A stretch of 64,000 nucleotides of DNA, taken from Boothiomyces macroporosus. Its lineage: Eukaryota; Chytridiomycota; Chytridiomycetes; Rhizophydiales; Terramycetaceae. The notes beneath the pieces were generated by a model, which was not told the DNA's origin, made no database searches, and saw only the letters and a program-made list of their open reading frames with translations. Below, in pieces: positions 9,682-21,639 of this stretch. Where the stretch lies: the NCBI GenBank assembly GCA_027604185.1, contig JADGKB010000023.1, positions 1-64,000 on the forward strand, written 5' to 3'. Position numbers and translations under genes: made by a program. Each line of letters begins with the position of its first letter. Position 1 is the stretch's first letter.

Positions 9682-10853
9682 CTATATTGAGCGAAAAAGA
9701 CCTTTTTCTCGATTTTCTTGGATGATTTTCTTTCTGGCGTTAATGTACCCATTCGATTTCATCCAGTCCAAAAGTTCTTTGGTTTTCTGACTGGATACTC
9801 CCAGCTTCTTGGCAACATCCAGTTTGCTGGTTGTAAGGACATGGAATAATGCCAGCTTCTTTAAACAGATTTCCTTGATGTCGTTAATTGGTAAAATTGG
9901 CGTTTTTGAAGACAAGCAAGTTATACTAAATTAGTGCAATTTACCATTCTAAAGATGGGTTGCATAGTTTGTGGTGAAGATATGAACAGCAACTGAAAGA
10001 AGAGAAATCGCATTGCAATCCACAAACACAATTGTATTTCTTGTTGGTTTCTGGTGTCTCTTCTAAAATAATTGATCGAGAGGCTTCTTTAGCAGCTTTA
10101 AAGTAATTGGGCTGAGTTAACGCCAATTCAGCATTTAGTTCCAATTCGTCCTTTAATTCTTGTGTATCAAAGTCTTGAACTATATCAGGAAATGTCACCT
10201 TGCTGTTGACAGTTGGTCCTTATTTTTAAACTAAAGTCATGGAATGGGGTTTTAACTGAGCCTAAATTCACTGTAGATGCATAATCTTGAGTGCTAACCT
10301 TGTCAAGCTTCTTGAAAAGTGGTGGCTCATATGACAATGGTGTATGTGGAAAGTAAAATAATCGAATCGTAATGAAAGCATCATCAGGAAGTGACTCTAA
10401 TGATTGGGTCATTAATAGCAGTCTACGAATTAGTTGGTGAGTAGTTTTTGAAATTTCGTGTTTACCAGAACATAGATTAAACTCTACATGATCTTCAAAA
10501 TAACTAGTTTACTTTAAGATACCTATATAAAAGAATTTCTACTTGAATTCAAAGATATACTCTTCAACAAGTTCAAAAGGCTTGTCCTTATCCAGATATA
10601 TACCAAAAACGAGGCTCTTGAGGTATTTTCGTTCCAGCGCATCAAACACTCCAACTTCAATCCAGTCCAGCAAGCAATTGCTTTCACTGGTAAACCCTCT
10701 TTTCAGCGTTTTGATTGCTACTCCATCAATCCCCTTTGTTTCAAAGGCGTCTTCTGGAAAGAGCATTCTTATGTAAGCAATTGAACCTATAGTTGCTTTG
10801 ACCAAATTCTGAACCAAACAAAGTGACTGCTGAGGATTCGGTAACACTTGCAT
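9682..10853 (-). CDS. HOP1: Meiotic HORMA-domain protein Hop1 with PHD finger and winged helix
   Basis: A 364-residue protein, complement of 10543-10853, 10199-10503, 9945-10179 and 9682-9925. Residues 1-200 form a HORMA domain: QQSLCLVQNLVKATIGSIAY, IRMLFPEDAF, KTLKRG, LLDWIEVGVFDALE, FGIYLDKDKPFELVEEYIFE and RRLLLMTQSLESLP. A PHD-type finger follows: KYNCVCGLQC, CCSYLHHKLC and ECITC. The last 70 residues form a winged-helix-like segment (DIKEICLKKLALFHVL, then KLGVSSQKTKELLDWMKSNG). Hop1/HORMAD proteins coat meiotic chromosome axes and promote recombination between homologs. The PHD plus winged helix is the known chromatin-binding region of fungal Hop1. Intron 1 is a 39-nt composite of two abutting 20- and 19-nt units, and the other two are 19 nt. 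Its presence implies a sexual cycle. Confidence 0.88.
10504..10542 (-). other. Composite 39-nt intron: two abutting mini-introns
   Basis: On the minus strand GTAGAAATTCTTTTATATAG (20 nt) is followed with no exon between by GTATCTTAAAGTAAACTAG (19 nt). Only removal of both restores EEYIFEF-NYFEDHVEFN of the HORMA domain. Each unit alone has the GT, branch and AG features of the other introns here, so they may be spliced together or in two steps. Confidence 0.7.
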
Positions 10854-10938
10854 ACATGATTAATCAACTCAAAGCTTTTATACTTTTATTTGCATAATTT
10901 CTTAAAGCTTATTACACTTTTTTTATTTGCCTCAAAGC

Positions 10939-13900
10939 TTAGTGTCCGTTAATCTGTAAATGCTGTTGGATTCCTCCTGGCAAATGATTCGCAGCCCATT
11001 CCTTTGCTTTGTCAAAGAGTGTGCCCAGGATCGGAACTTTTTCCAAATCAATGCCAAATACTTCCAGCTTCAAGTGACTAATGATGTATCCAATAAGAGG
11101 AACCAGCTGGCTCAAAAGGCCTTCGGAAGAAAACTGACTGAGAATTTCATTGAACCACTGGATTTGATCGCTTCCTCTTTCGAAATGAATATGCGGGTAG
11201 AAGCCTTTTCCTTCAATTAGGTCAATGATTGTATTGACCAGGGTTACAGGATTGAGATCGCTCCATGGGAGTTCAATAACAAAAATACCAATATTTGGCG
11301 GCCCAGCCATACTGGTTTCATTTCCACCATCAGGTTTGTTCAAGATTACTAATCCATCATCAGTTGTCTTGAAAGTCAAAAGAGTATCTCCACCACCATT
11401 GTTCAAATCTACAAATATTCTACCAACGTCAATATGAACAATTGTGGGATTCAAGAAGCCAACATCGATTTGGATTGGCAAATCAAAGCCGTGTCCGTTG
11501 AATGGCCAATGGGCCAAGATATCAACATTAATAGGTGGAATAAAGTACAACGGCCTTCCATGAATTGTTCCACTTCCGAATAAATCAAGTCTTTGTCCAT
11601 TGCTTCCTACCATCACCAATTTAGTTAGTCTAGCATTTTCACTAAACGATTGGAAATTCAAGATTCGCAGTAGACAGTCTGCCATTGGCCGCACGATTCC
11701 AACCTTTGGATCCATGTTTGGAATTGCCATCAAGTGAATATATGGCAGCTTGAATACATCAATAGTTATATCAAATGCATCATAAAAGAATCCAGTCCCG
11801 CCAACTTGATATGCCATTTGTATTTCAATAGCCGACAGCAAGAATGTCAAGTTGAATGGTGGGTTAACTGCTTGGATATCAACGTCCACACCATCTTTTA
11901 CCAGGACTGCATTAATATACTTGAAATCAAACGGTTTGTTTTCTTCAAAGAACGTCCATATCCAGTCAACAGGCTTGTAAAGGTCTTGTGAAATGGAAGC
12001 ATCAGCTAGAATTCTGATTGGAGATTTGGCATTGGCACCAAATTCAATACTCTGAACAGTCAGTGTTTCACTGAAGCTAAAATCAGTATGGAACAAGATT
12101 TCATCAACAGCTGCAATTATTGCTGCTGCTGTATCTGGCTCGCTAGTATAGCTGATATTTGCATTCAATGTCAGCATTTCATTTGTTGCATACATGTTGA
12201 AAAGTCTGGCGTGCACAAAGTCTTTGTTGTTGAAAAGGGCTTCTGTGTGGACATAGGGAATATTCAACCTAAAGTCTGTTGAAATACCTTTGAGTGCCAC
12301 CCCCAAATCAAATGCCATGGTGATTGGATCCAGGATATCATATGTCAGCCTTTCAAAGGCGACCCCTAAATTGGCCGTGAATGATGAAACTGGGCCCTTT
12401 AGCTGATTTATGAGTGCACCAAGATCAAAATTTGCAGCTACTTTGGCCAAAGTGTCAATTATGTTTTCAGGGGAATTATCAGACCCAAAAAGGATACCAA
12501 TTCCACCAATTGAATTTGAAATTGCTGATCCCTGGTATAAGTTGTTGGCCAGGACAGCGACATCCGCTCTACCAGCATCATTTTCAATGAACTTTACCAT
12601 GTTATTCAAGTCCATTTCCAAATGATTTGAGATGGTCTTCACCGATAATCCCGAATTTACAGCTACATCTAACAATCTAAAGTTAGCGGAATCATTACTG
12701 GTTATTGTCCAGCGTAATCTTGAGAGCTGCATAGCCAATATCAGCTTCAATAGGAATGGATACATTGTTCAACCCAACGCCCACATCTGCGGAAACAATA
12801 TTTGGGACAGAGCCGTCAATATGGGCTTTACTAACACTGAAATTGTCGATTAAATTTTTCGAGTTTGAAAATTGACCCAAGTTGAGCTCTTTGTAAATGA
12901 AATTGATCAAATCTTGATTGAATATTGACGCTGGAGAAATATTTAGAACAACTTTTGAGAAAAGCTTCAAAACAGAAGCTTGATCGTGGCCAAACACGAG
13001 CTCCTTCACTAAAAGAGTTTCTTTGACATTAGGCAGTCCATTTTGGATAACATCTAGTACAAACGCGGCAGCTTTGTCCTGAATAGCTTCGGCAGACGGG
13101 AAATTGATAATCGTCTGTAGATTCAAGGCATTGTGAGGATGTGCAATCGACAAACCTTGCGGACCAACAACTCCTATCATTGGAAGATCATCTAAACCTA
13201 TTTGAACTCCGAAATATCCAAAGCCAGAAAGAGAGAAATTCAAAGGAATGTCAAACGAGCCCTGAATCAATGCTCCCATATTCCTCTTTGGCAAAGTTTG
13301 AACCAACATCTTTTGCAATTCCAAATTGAGCTTGTTCAGGAAGTTTGAGAGTGAAGGCACACTTCCAGATCTCCATGTCGGAACAAACAAATCTGCAAAC
13401 TTTTCTAAAAGAACATGTGCATCCAACTCCTCAAATGTGTCAATTACATTTGCAGGGGTTTCATCATATCCAAACATTGGCCCTCTAACCCCAATTGAAC
13501 CTGGAATATCTGCTTTGTTCAAAATTGCAGTCACGACATTGCTGATATGATTTTCTAGCTCGTCAGAGTCAAAGAATTTTACAAGTGACTGGAGGGCAAG
13601 ATGATTTTGTCCTTTTCCAGTAACTTTAACACCTGTTACAGCTACATTCAATAAATCCATTTCATCTAAAGCAATGCTGGACGTAAAGTAGGGCATGTCA
13701 AGAGAGATTTGGAATGGCATCAAGATATTTGCCCCAATAGCCGCATTAATATTGCTGTTTTCCACAAAAGTAGCATCCAAGTTCTGAACTTGAACTTGAT
13801 CAATAATTTGGGACAAATTAAAGCCCATATTTGAAACTATCTGCAATGCTGCATCCAAAGTATTTTGATTGAGAATGGAAGATGATTTCGCTCCAATCAT

Positions 13901-16900
13901 AGACCTCGAAAGGAAATTAAATTTGGACGATTCATCGAATCCAAAAGCAAGATTGGCTAATGATATCAGTTCAGTTGTTTTTCCAAAGTTTTCAGTAAGA
14001 TCAGTGGCAAACTTTCCAAATGTGGACTTGATTATATCCGAGGATGGAAAGTGCAGTTCCATGTCTACGTTCAAGGACTGGTTTCCATGAGTAATAGATG
14101 CGAAACTAGGCGAATAAAACTCCAAAATTTCTACAGTATTGATACCTACACCAGCAAATACGTAGTTCAAGCCTTTAATGTCCAGTGCGAAATTGTTTGT
14201 TAGAGACATAGAAGCAGAAGCAGCGAGAACTTTGTTGGGTTTAGCAGATACAGCAGCTTCACTGATTTTCAGGCCAAGTCCATTGAATAACTCTTGAACA
14301 TTTAATGAAGGGAAATTGTTAATGATTGGCCTTGCAACATTTTCCAGATTGAGATTTACGAGAACCTGACTAAAAGTATCAATTTTGTCGGACGAGTCCA
14401 TACCAAAAACTAATTTTCCTCCACCAATCAAGCCCGGCAATGGATTATTATTTTCAATAGCATTTACAATTGAAGCAATCTTGAATGCAAGAGATTCAGT
14501 ATCTGGAGATGTAACAGTAGAGGAAATAGATAATGGGCCAGTTCCTTGCAAGTTAAGATTGTCGACCCCAATATAGAACCCATCAACTTGATCGACAGTG
14601 GCATCCAAAGTCACATATGGAAGTTCAATCGATATCGGGAAATTCAAAAAAGTAGAACCACCTATAGATGCAATGATTTTTTTGTCCTTTGTAAACTCTG
14701 CATTCAAGCTTTTTAGTACAACAATATCCGCCAGGTTTAAATTTACCTTTTGTTGGACCAAGCTGGTCAAGTCAGACATGGTATTTTGATTTAGAATTCT
14801 CGACGATCCAATTTCAAACTTGGACTGGCTCAAGAATTTAAATTGTTCTGCTTGACTATATCCAAAGAATATCCCAGCAACTGCTAGATTTTCACTTGTA
14901 TGCCCAAGATTGTTGTTGACGTTTGAAATGAATGTTGCCACTTTGCTTTGAATGGTAGAACTGGAGGGGAAAGTAGCTGAAATTGAGGTATTGAACAAAT
15001 TAGCTCCAGGTGAAAGGGACAATCCAGGAATTCCAACAGTAACAACTTCCACACTATCAATTCCAGCGGAAGCAGAAACGAAATTCAGCCCAGAAAGTGT
15101 GACAGGAAAGTTGTTGTTAAATTTCAATAAAGTGCCCAGATCCACTGATCGTTGTTGCTTCGCTTTTACTGATAGGCCACCCAGGGAAATGCCATAAGAG
15201 TTTACAAAATCTTTGAATGAAGGGATTTGTAGAGACCCGCCAGCAGTGTTTATCAATTTTTCAACTGGAACTGCAACATTCAACATTGAAAATGCATTTA
15301 TGGAATCAGATTGTGAGACGCCGAATGAAATCTGATTAATACCAACTGTAGAGGACAGAGAGTTTCCATTCACAATATCAGATGCAATCGATCCAATTTT
15401 CTGAGCAATAGAATCTACATCGTTAATTTTCACCAATGGCTTTAAAGTCAAGGCGCTATTTCCAGCGGTTAATCCCAATCCCAAATTAACGTTTGCAAAC
15501 AATTCAGTGTCAATATTTAAAGAAACTCCAACATATGGCAAATTCAATTCGACAGGGAAAGGTAGTCCCAAGGTAGAGCCAATATTCACACTAATGATCT
15601 TTTGCGGTTGGATGGCCAAATCTATTTGGTTCAGTGCAAATTTGACATTTCCAAACAAATCAGCCGACAAGATAGCATCTCTTTTTTGGATTTCAGAAAT
15701 AATAACGCCAGATAGTGCGTTTGAAATCGTAGTTCCATAAGAAGCCAAACCAGCCAGGTATGGATTCACATTTACCATAGTGGACGATAAAAGACCATTT
15801 TGGTCGCTAGCTGACGCTCCAAAGTATATTTGGCCGATAGAAATTGATTGAGATATTTTACCATTCAAAAGGTTTTGAATAAGAGCTGCTACAGAGGCAG
15901 GTACATGTCCATCATTCCCAAAAGCAACATTCAATCGGGGAGATAATACGCCTCCAATTAGCTAAATATTACCTGTCTTTTTATCAATTTTGATTCCTGT
16001 AATTTGTACTATAAATGTTGGCAAACCATCAACCTGAACTGTAGCCCCTGCGAATGGGATTTTTGCAGATACTGGAAGAATATTGGTATAACTGACATTT
16101 GCACCAACTGCCATGATTTGATTTTGCTTTGCTGAAGCGGAAGCATACAGTAGGGACGGCTTGATTGTATCCATGAAACCAGAAGGCGGTGTGAGAGCCG
16201 ATATATCCAATATTTTCGACTTTGAAGATTTCAAATTTGAGATAAATGCCTTCAATTTGGTGACTGCTACTTGAACTTTAATCGAGGAAAATTGATCAAT
16301 AATACTGGCCGGTGAAGTTTGTTGAGGAGGAATCAATTTCAAACCTTGTATTCCAGCCATGTCGCTGGAGGTACTGTCTGTCATGATGGTATTCACTATT
16401 GACGCAACCACTTGATTCATTCCAGCATTTCCTTGGGAAAGTGACACTCCTAAATTTACATCCAGTGGCGATGACCCTGCTTTGATTGAAAGAGGACTAA
16501 TCAAAGTTGTACCAAGAACAAAGTCGTTTCCTGATAGATCAACAGATATAGAGCCGACAATTATATTCGCTACAGTCGGATTACTAAAGACCGTATTCGT
16601 AACAACTGAAACTTTACTTCCGGATTCCACAACCAAATCAGCCCCTCCAACCTTGACTAAAACGTCATCAATCAGTTGGGAAACAGCATTTGTAAACCCA
16701 ACTGATTCAGTGATATTCAAGATTGTTTTAGTAGAGAGATCAATATTTACCTTTGAGAAAGTAACAAAGGCTGACTGGGAGGAGGAACCAAACTTTAATC
16801 CAGTAACACCCATATAGGAAGGAGGTGCAGAATCCTTGACAAAAGAGTCAACAAATCGCTGTGCTTTTTCAGGAACTTGAGGGTTTCTGCTTACTACAGC

Positions 16901-18827
16901 AGCGGCATCCAAGGTAGTTCCAGAAGCACTTGGTTCGAACTGTAACCCAATTGGAAGTTGAAGTGCAGCAAAATCTGCGCTCTCCACTGTTGCATCAATA
17001 TTGAAATATCCAAAATCAATTTTCAAAGCAGGTAACCCAGGTGGGTAGTTTACATTAATGTTACCATCAACGCCAAACCCAGGCTGATCATTCATTTGGG
17101 CGATATTGAACTTGTTGACAGTTATCAGATTACGAAGGGCTTTGGTAATACCAAGATCAGGCGCATCTAATAATTCGTTAATAATCCTTTCTTTTGGGAT
17201 AGCAGGCAAATGAATGGTTATAACATGATTTCCAAATATTTCATCGCACCACTTGAAATGTTGATTGTCTGTAAAGAACGCGAATCGAGATATTCCAATG
17301 ATTGAGCTCTAGGTTTAATTGGCAAAATTACTGTTGGATTGGCAGCGAGAATAGGATTGATGGCTTGGGCAAGTTCAGTTGCAGCAGTGTCAGTGTTGTT
17401 TGGTATCACATTGATTGTGGTATTTGCTTGAATGTTATTATCGTTTCTGCTGATATAAACAGGGTTGACGTTACTTTGGATCAGTTGCGAAGTTTGACCA
17501 ACAATGGAAAGGGTTGTAAAGTATGGGAAATTGATTTGGCGAGGGATCGGCAAAAAGTCTGGAAGGACCAACCCCAGAGGAATTTGAATTTTGTCAGATA
17601 AAACCTCCAAGGCTATGGAAGAATTGCCTAAAATCGACTGAACTTCAGAATTTTGCAAAATACCTTGAAGGGAGTCAAGTGAGGACAGATCAATTGGGCC
17701 AGTGATTGAGGTGAGGATTGACCAAAGATCCGAGAAAGTAACAACAAACTTGAAATCTTGAGTAATGAAATTAACAAAATCACCATTTTGGATATTGATT
17801 GGGCCTGCTACAGATATAGTGAAATCGCTTGTATCAACATAGGACTTTGATGCCAATTCAAGGGCAAGACCCAGATTAGCAGGAGAGATCTTATCATCTA
17901 TCAATACAACTCCCAGTAAAAGTTCATAATTCTGCAACCCATCTACCAGCGTCACCTTGTCGATGGATATTTTCATTATTGGTATATCTTGCAATGAGAG
18001 GTAAAGTTGAATTCCTTCAATCAAGGTAACAGTTAGCGGTGTGCCATTTTCAAAAGAAAATACAGCATCTATTTGGGCCCCTTGGTCATTCATTGTGATT
18101 CCAAGCTTTGACCAAACGATACCAAACGTTTTGGTAATAGACAAGATATCATCAGCAGCAAAATGTTCACGCAAGTCCGCCCCTAAATAAGTATTATAGT
18201 ACCTGTAGCCCTGAATGACTCTGGCGATATAGCGTTTTCTGTACGTCCAAGTAATTGCCCAAAAGAAGACAATGATGCTTTCAATTCTCCAAGATTCAAT
18301 ACTTTATGCAATGGAAGCCCAGCATACACTGGAATTCCAAAAGCTTTGATTGGCGCGTTGAAGTGTATGGTAAATGTCAAGTCCGCAATTCCAGATCCAG
18401 TGGACATTCTGTTCAACATATTCTTCAAATTGGTTTGACTATCAGAATTCATTTGAACAGTAGTATTCATAGCAATGTCAACCTCTCTATTGATCCAGAA
18501 ATCCAGTTCAGGTATATCCAGTTCTGCAATCTTGTTATCTTTCTCATCAACGACTGTAACATGTGTAGCTCCAATTCCCCCATTAATTGGAAAAGGCAAA
18601 ATAGGATCGATTCCAATCGAAACCCCAATTCCTAAGGAATCACTTGAAAACTTTCCAACGTTAAAATTTCGAAGTAAAATTGGGGGATTTGATCCTGTCC
18701 CGATCCCATCTACAATATATTGAACATAGCTTGGAATAATGTAAAAGTAGAATACTGGAGATAGGACGATTGTAAAAAAGTTGATCAGCACGAATATGTG
18801 AAGTAATACAAACTCAAATGGCTTCAT
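10939..18827 (-). CDS. Giant membrane-anchored protein of tandem LEA2/DUF3712-like modules
   Basis: A 2,600-residue model, complement of 18203-18827, 17332-18182, 15973-17308, 12699-15951 and 10939-12676. Introns are 20, 23, 21 and 22 nt. Residues 9-31 (LHIFVLINFFTIVLSPVFYFYI) form one N-terminal membrane helix, and the rest has no further clear helix. The remainder consists of about twelve diverged modules that alternate between two types. Examples of the recurring core are LPFPVELNLPYVGVSLNID, NFPISIELPYVTLDATVDQ, MPFQISLDMPYFTSSIALDE and FPVTLSGLNFVSASAGIDS. The linkers contain FG(YFM)(SD)xS..., as in FGYSQAEQFKFLSQSKFEIG. This looks like the fungal DUF3712 / LEA2-like fold found in vacuolar Tag1 and related proteins, but far longer. 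The most likely topology is a short cytosolic N-end and a huge luminal or extracellular part. Its role is unknown. Confidence 0.8.
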
Positions 18828-19589
18828 TCTTCCCCCCCAGTATCTCTTATACTTGATTAACTGATCCGGGTTGAGGCCCTTCTCAGCATTGGGATAAGTA
18901 GGCTAATGTAAGTCCAATTTACTTTGTAAAAAGTTGCTAATTTTTTAAAACAGCCTTGGGGCCTACTGTGGTATTGCGCATTAGCAGCACTCTTCAATGC
19001 GGTTTTGACTGGTGGCTGCTCAGTTTCCTTTTCAGCTCCAATCATCTATTTTAATTTTTCAAAAAGATACCCAGCTTTTCTTTCCTTGCGGGGTAACCTT
19101 TACTGCGGTTGCCTGTGCCACCGTGAGGGCCCAGGCGGTCTGTGTTGTCATTTAACTGAAAAAAAGAGCATGCCAAAGGGCCTATTTAAGAAGGACAGTT
19201 TTCATTCAGCTGGAGATGGGTTTCATGATCGAAAGGTCTATTTACAAGATCGTCATTTCATTTCAGTAATTTTTGGGTTCTTGTCAAAGGGATTACGAAG
19301 GAATCCTGTGATATATCTGGGTACCTTTTCAAGGCGCGGAATAAGCAGCTCGTAATGAAATTACAACGGCTTTGTGTTCCACATCAAGATATTTCTATTA
19401 TTTAAAACAACATATGTTGATCCAAGCAAGATGCTAATGCATTCAGCACAGGCTAGGTATTCCGATATCCATTTTAAAAAGACACCATGAAATGGATAGA
19501 TTATGATTCTGACATTGATTTGATTGCTATACAACAGCCCAGCTCACTTGTGCATCCAAATTCATTGTAAAATCGGCTTGTGTTCAACT
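18828..19589. other. Intergenic region, no confident gene
   Basis: Upstream region of the giant gene and of the next plus-strand gene. A 116-codon open frame (19005-19355, plus) begins without ATG and has no recognisable features. A slightly GC-richer patch lies near 19080-19145. Confidence 0.5.
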
Positions 19590-20180
19590 ATGAAGTCTTT
19601 GTGTTTGAAAATTCCTGAATGGCTTTTCTCTCTAATTGGAATGATCTGGGGGAATAGGTGGGTATTCATGATATCTCTTCAGTTACAAATAGGTAAAACT
19701 GATCCAGTAGTTCAAATGCACACAAGCTCAGTCACTGCAACTGGGTTAAAACCATCCAATAACCCCAGCGGTGAAAGCGGACCGCTCTCATCAAGTGTAT
19801 ATACAAATATGATTGGGAATGCGGGCCAGACATTTAGAACTAACGATATATCGTTTTCTCCTACTGCAACAGCAAACTCTACTAACTCTTCAGAATCGAA
19901 TGAATCGCCATTGTTTGTTTGCAGTTGGGGATTTGTTGCCTTTCTGGTTGGAGTAATTGCAGCCAGCGGTATTTGGCTGACTATACGGAACCAAAGGAAT
20001 AAAACAGAAAAAGAAATAGAGCTACACACTCCTGTCCATACTAGCACCTATGGATTGGAAGTTGTAGCATCGCCTGTACATAGTGATTTCAATCACCAGA
20101 ATTTCAATGTTGAATTATCCAAATATTTGAAAGAGACATCGCCTAACACTAGCCCAAATGATTCAAACACCATTGGGTAA
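19590..20180 (+). CDS. Single-pass Ser/Thr-rich membrane protein
   Basis: A 196-residue model starting at ATG 19590. The frame is open upstream to 19524, so the exact start is uncertain. A hydrophobic N-terminal stretch (WLFSLIGMIW, then WVFMISLQLQI) probably acts as a signal or anchor sequence. A Ser/Thr/Asn-rich outer part of about 80 residues follows. One strong membrane helix (WGFVAFLVGVIAASGIWLTI) is flanked by a basic stop-transfer (RNQRNKTEKE), and a cytosolic tail of about 60 residues ends it. The architecture resembles the next gene (20616-21545), including a basic patch followed by an E-L-x-TP motif after the helix (EIELHTPVHTS against ELEYTPAEH), so the two are likely diverged paralogs. 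No enzymatic domain is visible. A wall-sensor or adhesin-like role is a guess from shape only. Confidence 0.6.
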   Translation: MKSLCLKIPEWLFSLIGMIWGNRWVFMISLQLQIGKTDPVVQMHTSSVTATGLKPSNNPSGESGPLSSSVYTNMIGNAGQTFRTNDISFSPTATANSTNSSESNESPLFVCSWGFVAFLVGVIAASGIWLTIRNQRNKTEKEIELHTPVHTSTYGLEVVASPVHSDFNHQNFNVELSKYLKETSPNTSPNDSNTIG

Positions 20181-20394
20181 TTACGGCCTATTTCAAACAA
20201 TAAACTAGATTTAAAGAGTTGTAGAAGAACGATTTTAGTTGCTCGATCTGCTTGAAATGAAATTGGTTGATGCTGACGCATCTATAATTTAACATGGTCC
20301 GAGTCTATAATTATTGTGCTTTCACCGCCCATTTATTCTGCCTCATTTTGATTAATGACTCGCGACGCAGGTTGCCCTCATATATTCGACCCTG

Positions 20395-20486
20395 TCTATT
20401 AAATCCCTCAAATGCAGTCTATTAAATCCCTCAAATACAGTCTATTAAATCCCTCAAATGCAGTGTATTAAATCCCTCAAATGCAG
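20395..20486 (+). repeat. 23-bp tandem repeat, four copies
   Basis: Units are at 20395, 20418, 20441 and 20464, consensus TSTATTAAATCCCTCAAATG plus YAG, with one or two changes between copies. A fifth unit breaks off after TGTATC. The array ends 129 bases before the start of the following membrane-protein gene and may be a repeated regulatory site. Confidence 0.8.
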
Positions 20487-20615
20487 TGTATCAAGAGCCT
20501 TCAATCCAGTTTTCTTTCAATCAATTTCCAACCTCGGAAAAAGATGAAACGCTATCGCTTTTTGCGGTCAAAGAAGGGCCTCTGTTTTTGATTCAATTAG
20601 TTTTTTAGAGTAGAA

Positions 20616-21545
20616 ATGAATTGGAAGCTATTTGTATTATTTGCGAGCCAGGCAATTTGTCAAAACTCCAACAATTCAACGCAACCCAAATCCTCCACTC
20701 CACCCGAGAGCAGTGCTCCAAAACCAACTACAACAAATCCACCCTCAACGTCAGCACCACCAACTACTACCAATCCACCTCAAACATCAGCGACAAGCGA
20801 GATATCCAGTGCTCCACCAACCACACAAGCAACAACGGCAATTGTGAGTGGAACGGCTACACAAAGCTCAGCTAAAGTCTCTGGAACTAATTCGCAATTT
20901 TCTAATCCACCTGATCCTACTGGTGACACTGGCAGCTCAGAAGCGGCCAAACCTGTCCTTATATTTGGCTGGGTGGTGTTGGCTACGTTTATTGCTGCCA
21001 TTTTGGGTGCTTCTGCGTGGTTCTCTTATAGGTACTATCGCAAAAAGAATAAAGTTGTCCAAGACAAGAATCTGGATGATGAATTGGAATATACACCAGC
21101 AGAACACCTGTTTGCTCCACGTCCAAGCACAACAGTTGCTCCTATTGGAGGAAATATTCAAAAAGCGTATGCTCCTCAGTCTTCACCTCCTGCAATTACT
21201 CCAAATGGAAGCGAATCTGCTAATTCTGCAAAAAACAGTTACATGGTCCCTATTTCTTATCCTCCACCAGAGCACTCTCCATATGCCCCTGTGGCTGAAC
21301 AGGAACAAAATTATGAACATTACTATGACGGGAAAGATTATGGCGCTTATGAAAGAGACGGTAATGGAGCATTGTATACGTATGGTGCAGAAAGTGTTCA
21401 AGATGGGGACTATGAAAACACCGATCCGGATGCAAGATTCCCAAACAAAGACACCCTCGACAGAGTTATAAGTGAACCTAGCGATGCTGGTGTGCCAGAT
21501 GATAGATCATCCGATGCTATCTCTGATTCTGCAAATCAGCATTAA
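20616..21545 (+). CDS. Single-pass Ser/Thr/Pro-rich membrane protein
   Basis: A 309-residue protein in one exon. Residues 1-15 (MNWKLFVLFASQAIC) form a signal peptide. Residues 16-115 are Ser/Thr/Pro-rich (PPSTSAPPTTTNPP and similar) and presumably O-glycosylated. A membrane helix lies at about 118-140 (LIFGWVVLATFIAAILGASAW), followed by YRYYRKK. The 165-residue cytosolic tail is rich in Tyr, Asp and Pro (NYEHYYDGKDYGAYERDG), with several possible phosphorylation sites. The layout is that of fungal type I wall-stress or mucin-like sensors (signal, STR domain, helix, tail), though no cysteine-rich WSC head is present. It shares its layout with the gene just upstream. Four 23-bp repeats lie in its promoter. 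Confidence 0.7.
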   Translation: MNWKLFVLFASQAICQNSNNSTQPKSSTPPESSAPKPTTTNPPSTSAPPTTTNPPQTSATSEISSAPPTTQATTAIVSGTATQSSAKVSGTNSQFSNPPDPTGDTGSSEAAKPVLIFGWVVLATFIAAILGASAWFSYRYYRKKNKVVQDKNLDDELEYTPAEHLFAPRPSTTVAPIGGNIQKAYAPQSSPPAITPNGSESANSAKNSYMVPISYPPPEHSPYAPVAEQEQNYEHYYDGKDYGAYERDGNGALYTYGAESVQDGDYENTDPDARFPNKDTLDRVISEPSDAGVPDDRSSDAISDSANQH

Positions 21546-21639
21546 CCAAAAATATCAATAATTATATAAAACAAGTTTGTCATTATGTTCTTAAACTATT
21601 CAATAGCCTGGGAATTTTTGTAATTTACGCGTCAAATAT

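Noticed and set aside
19005..19355. 116-codon plus-strand frame
   Set aside because: It starts without ATG, shows no homology, and no plausible mini-introns link it to a gene.
20395..20486. CRISPR-like array
   Set aside because: Units are contiguous with no unique spacers, and the genome is eukaryotic.
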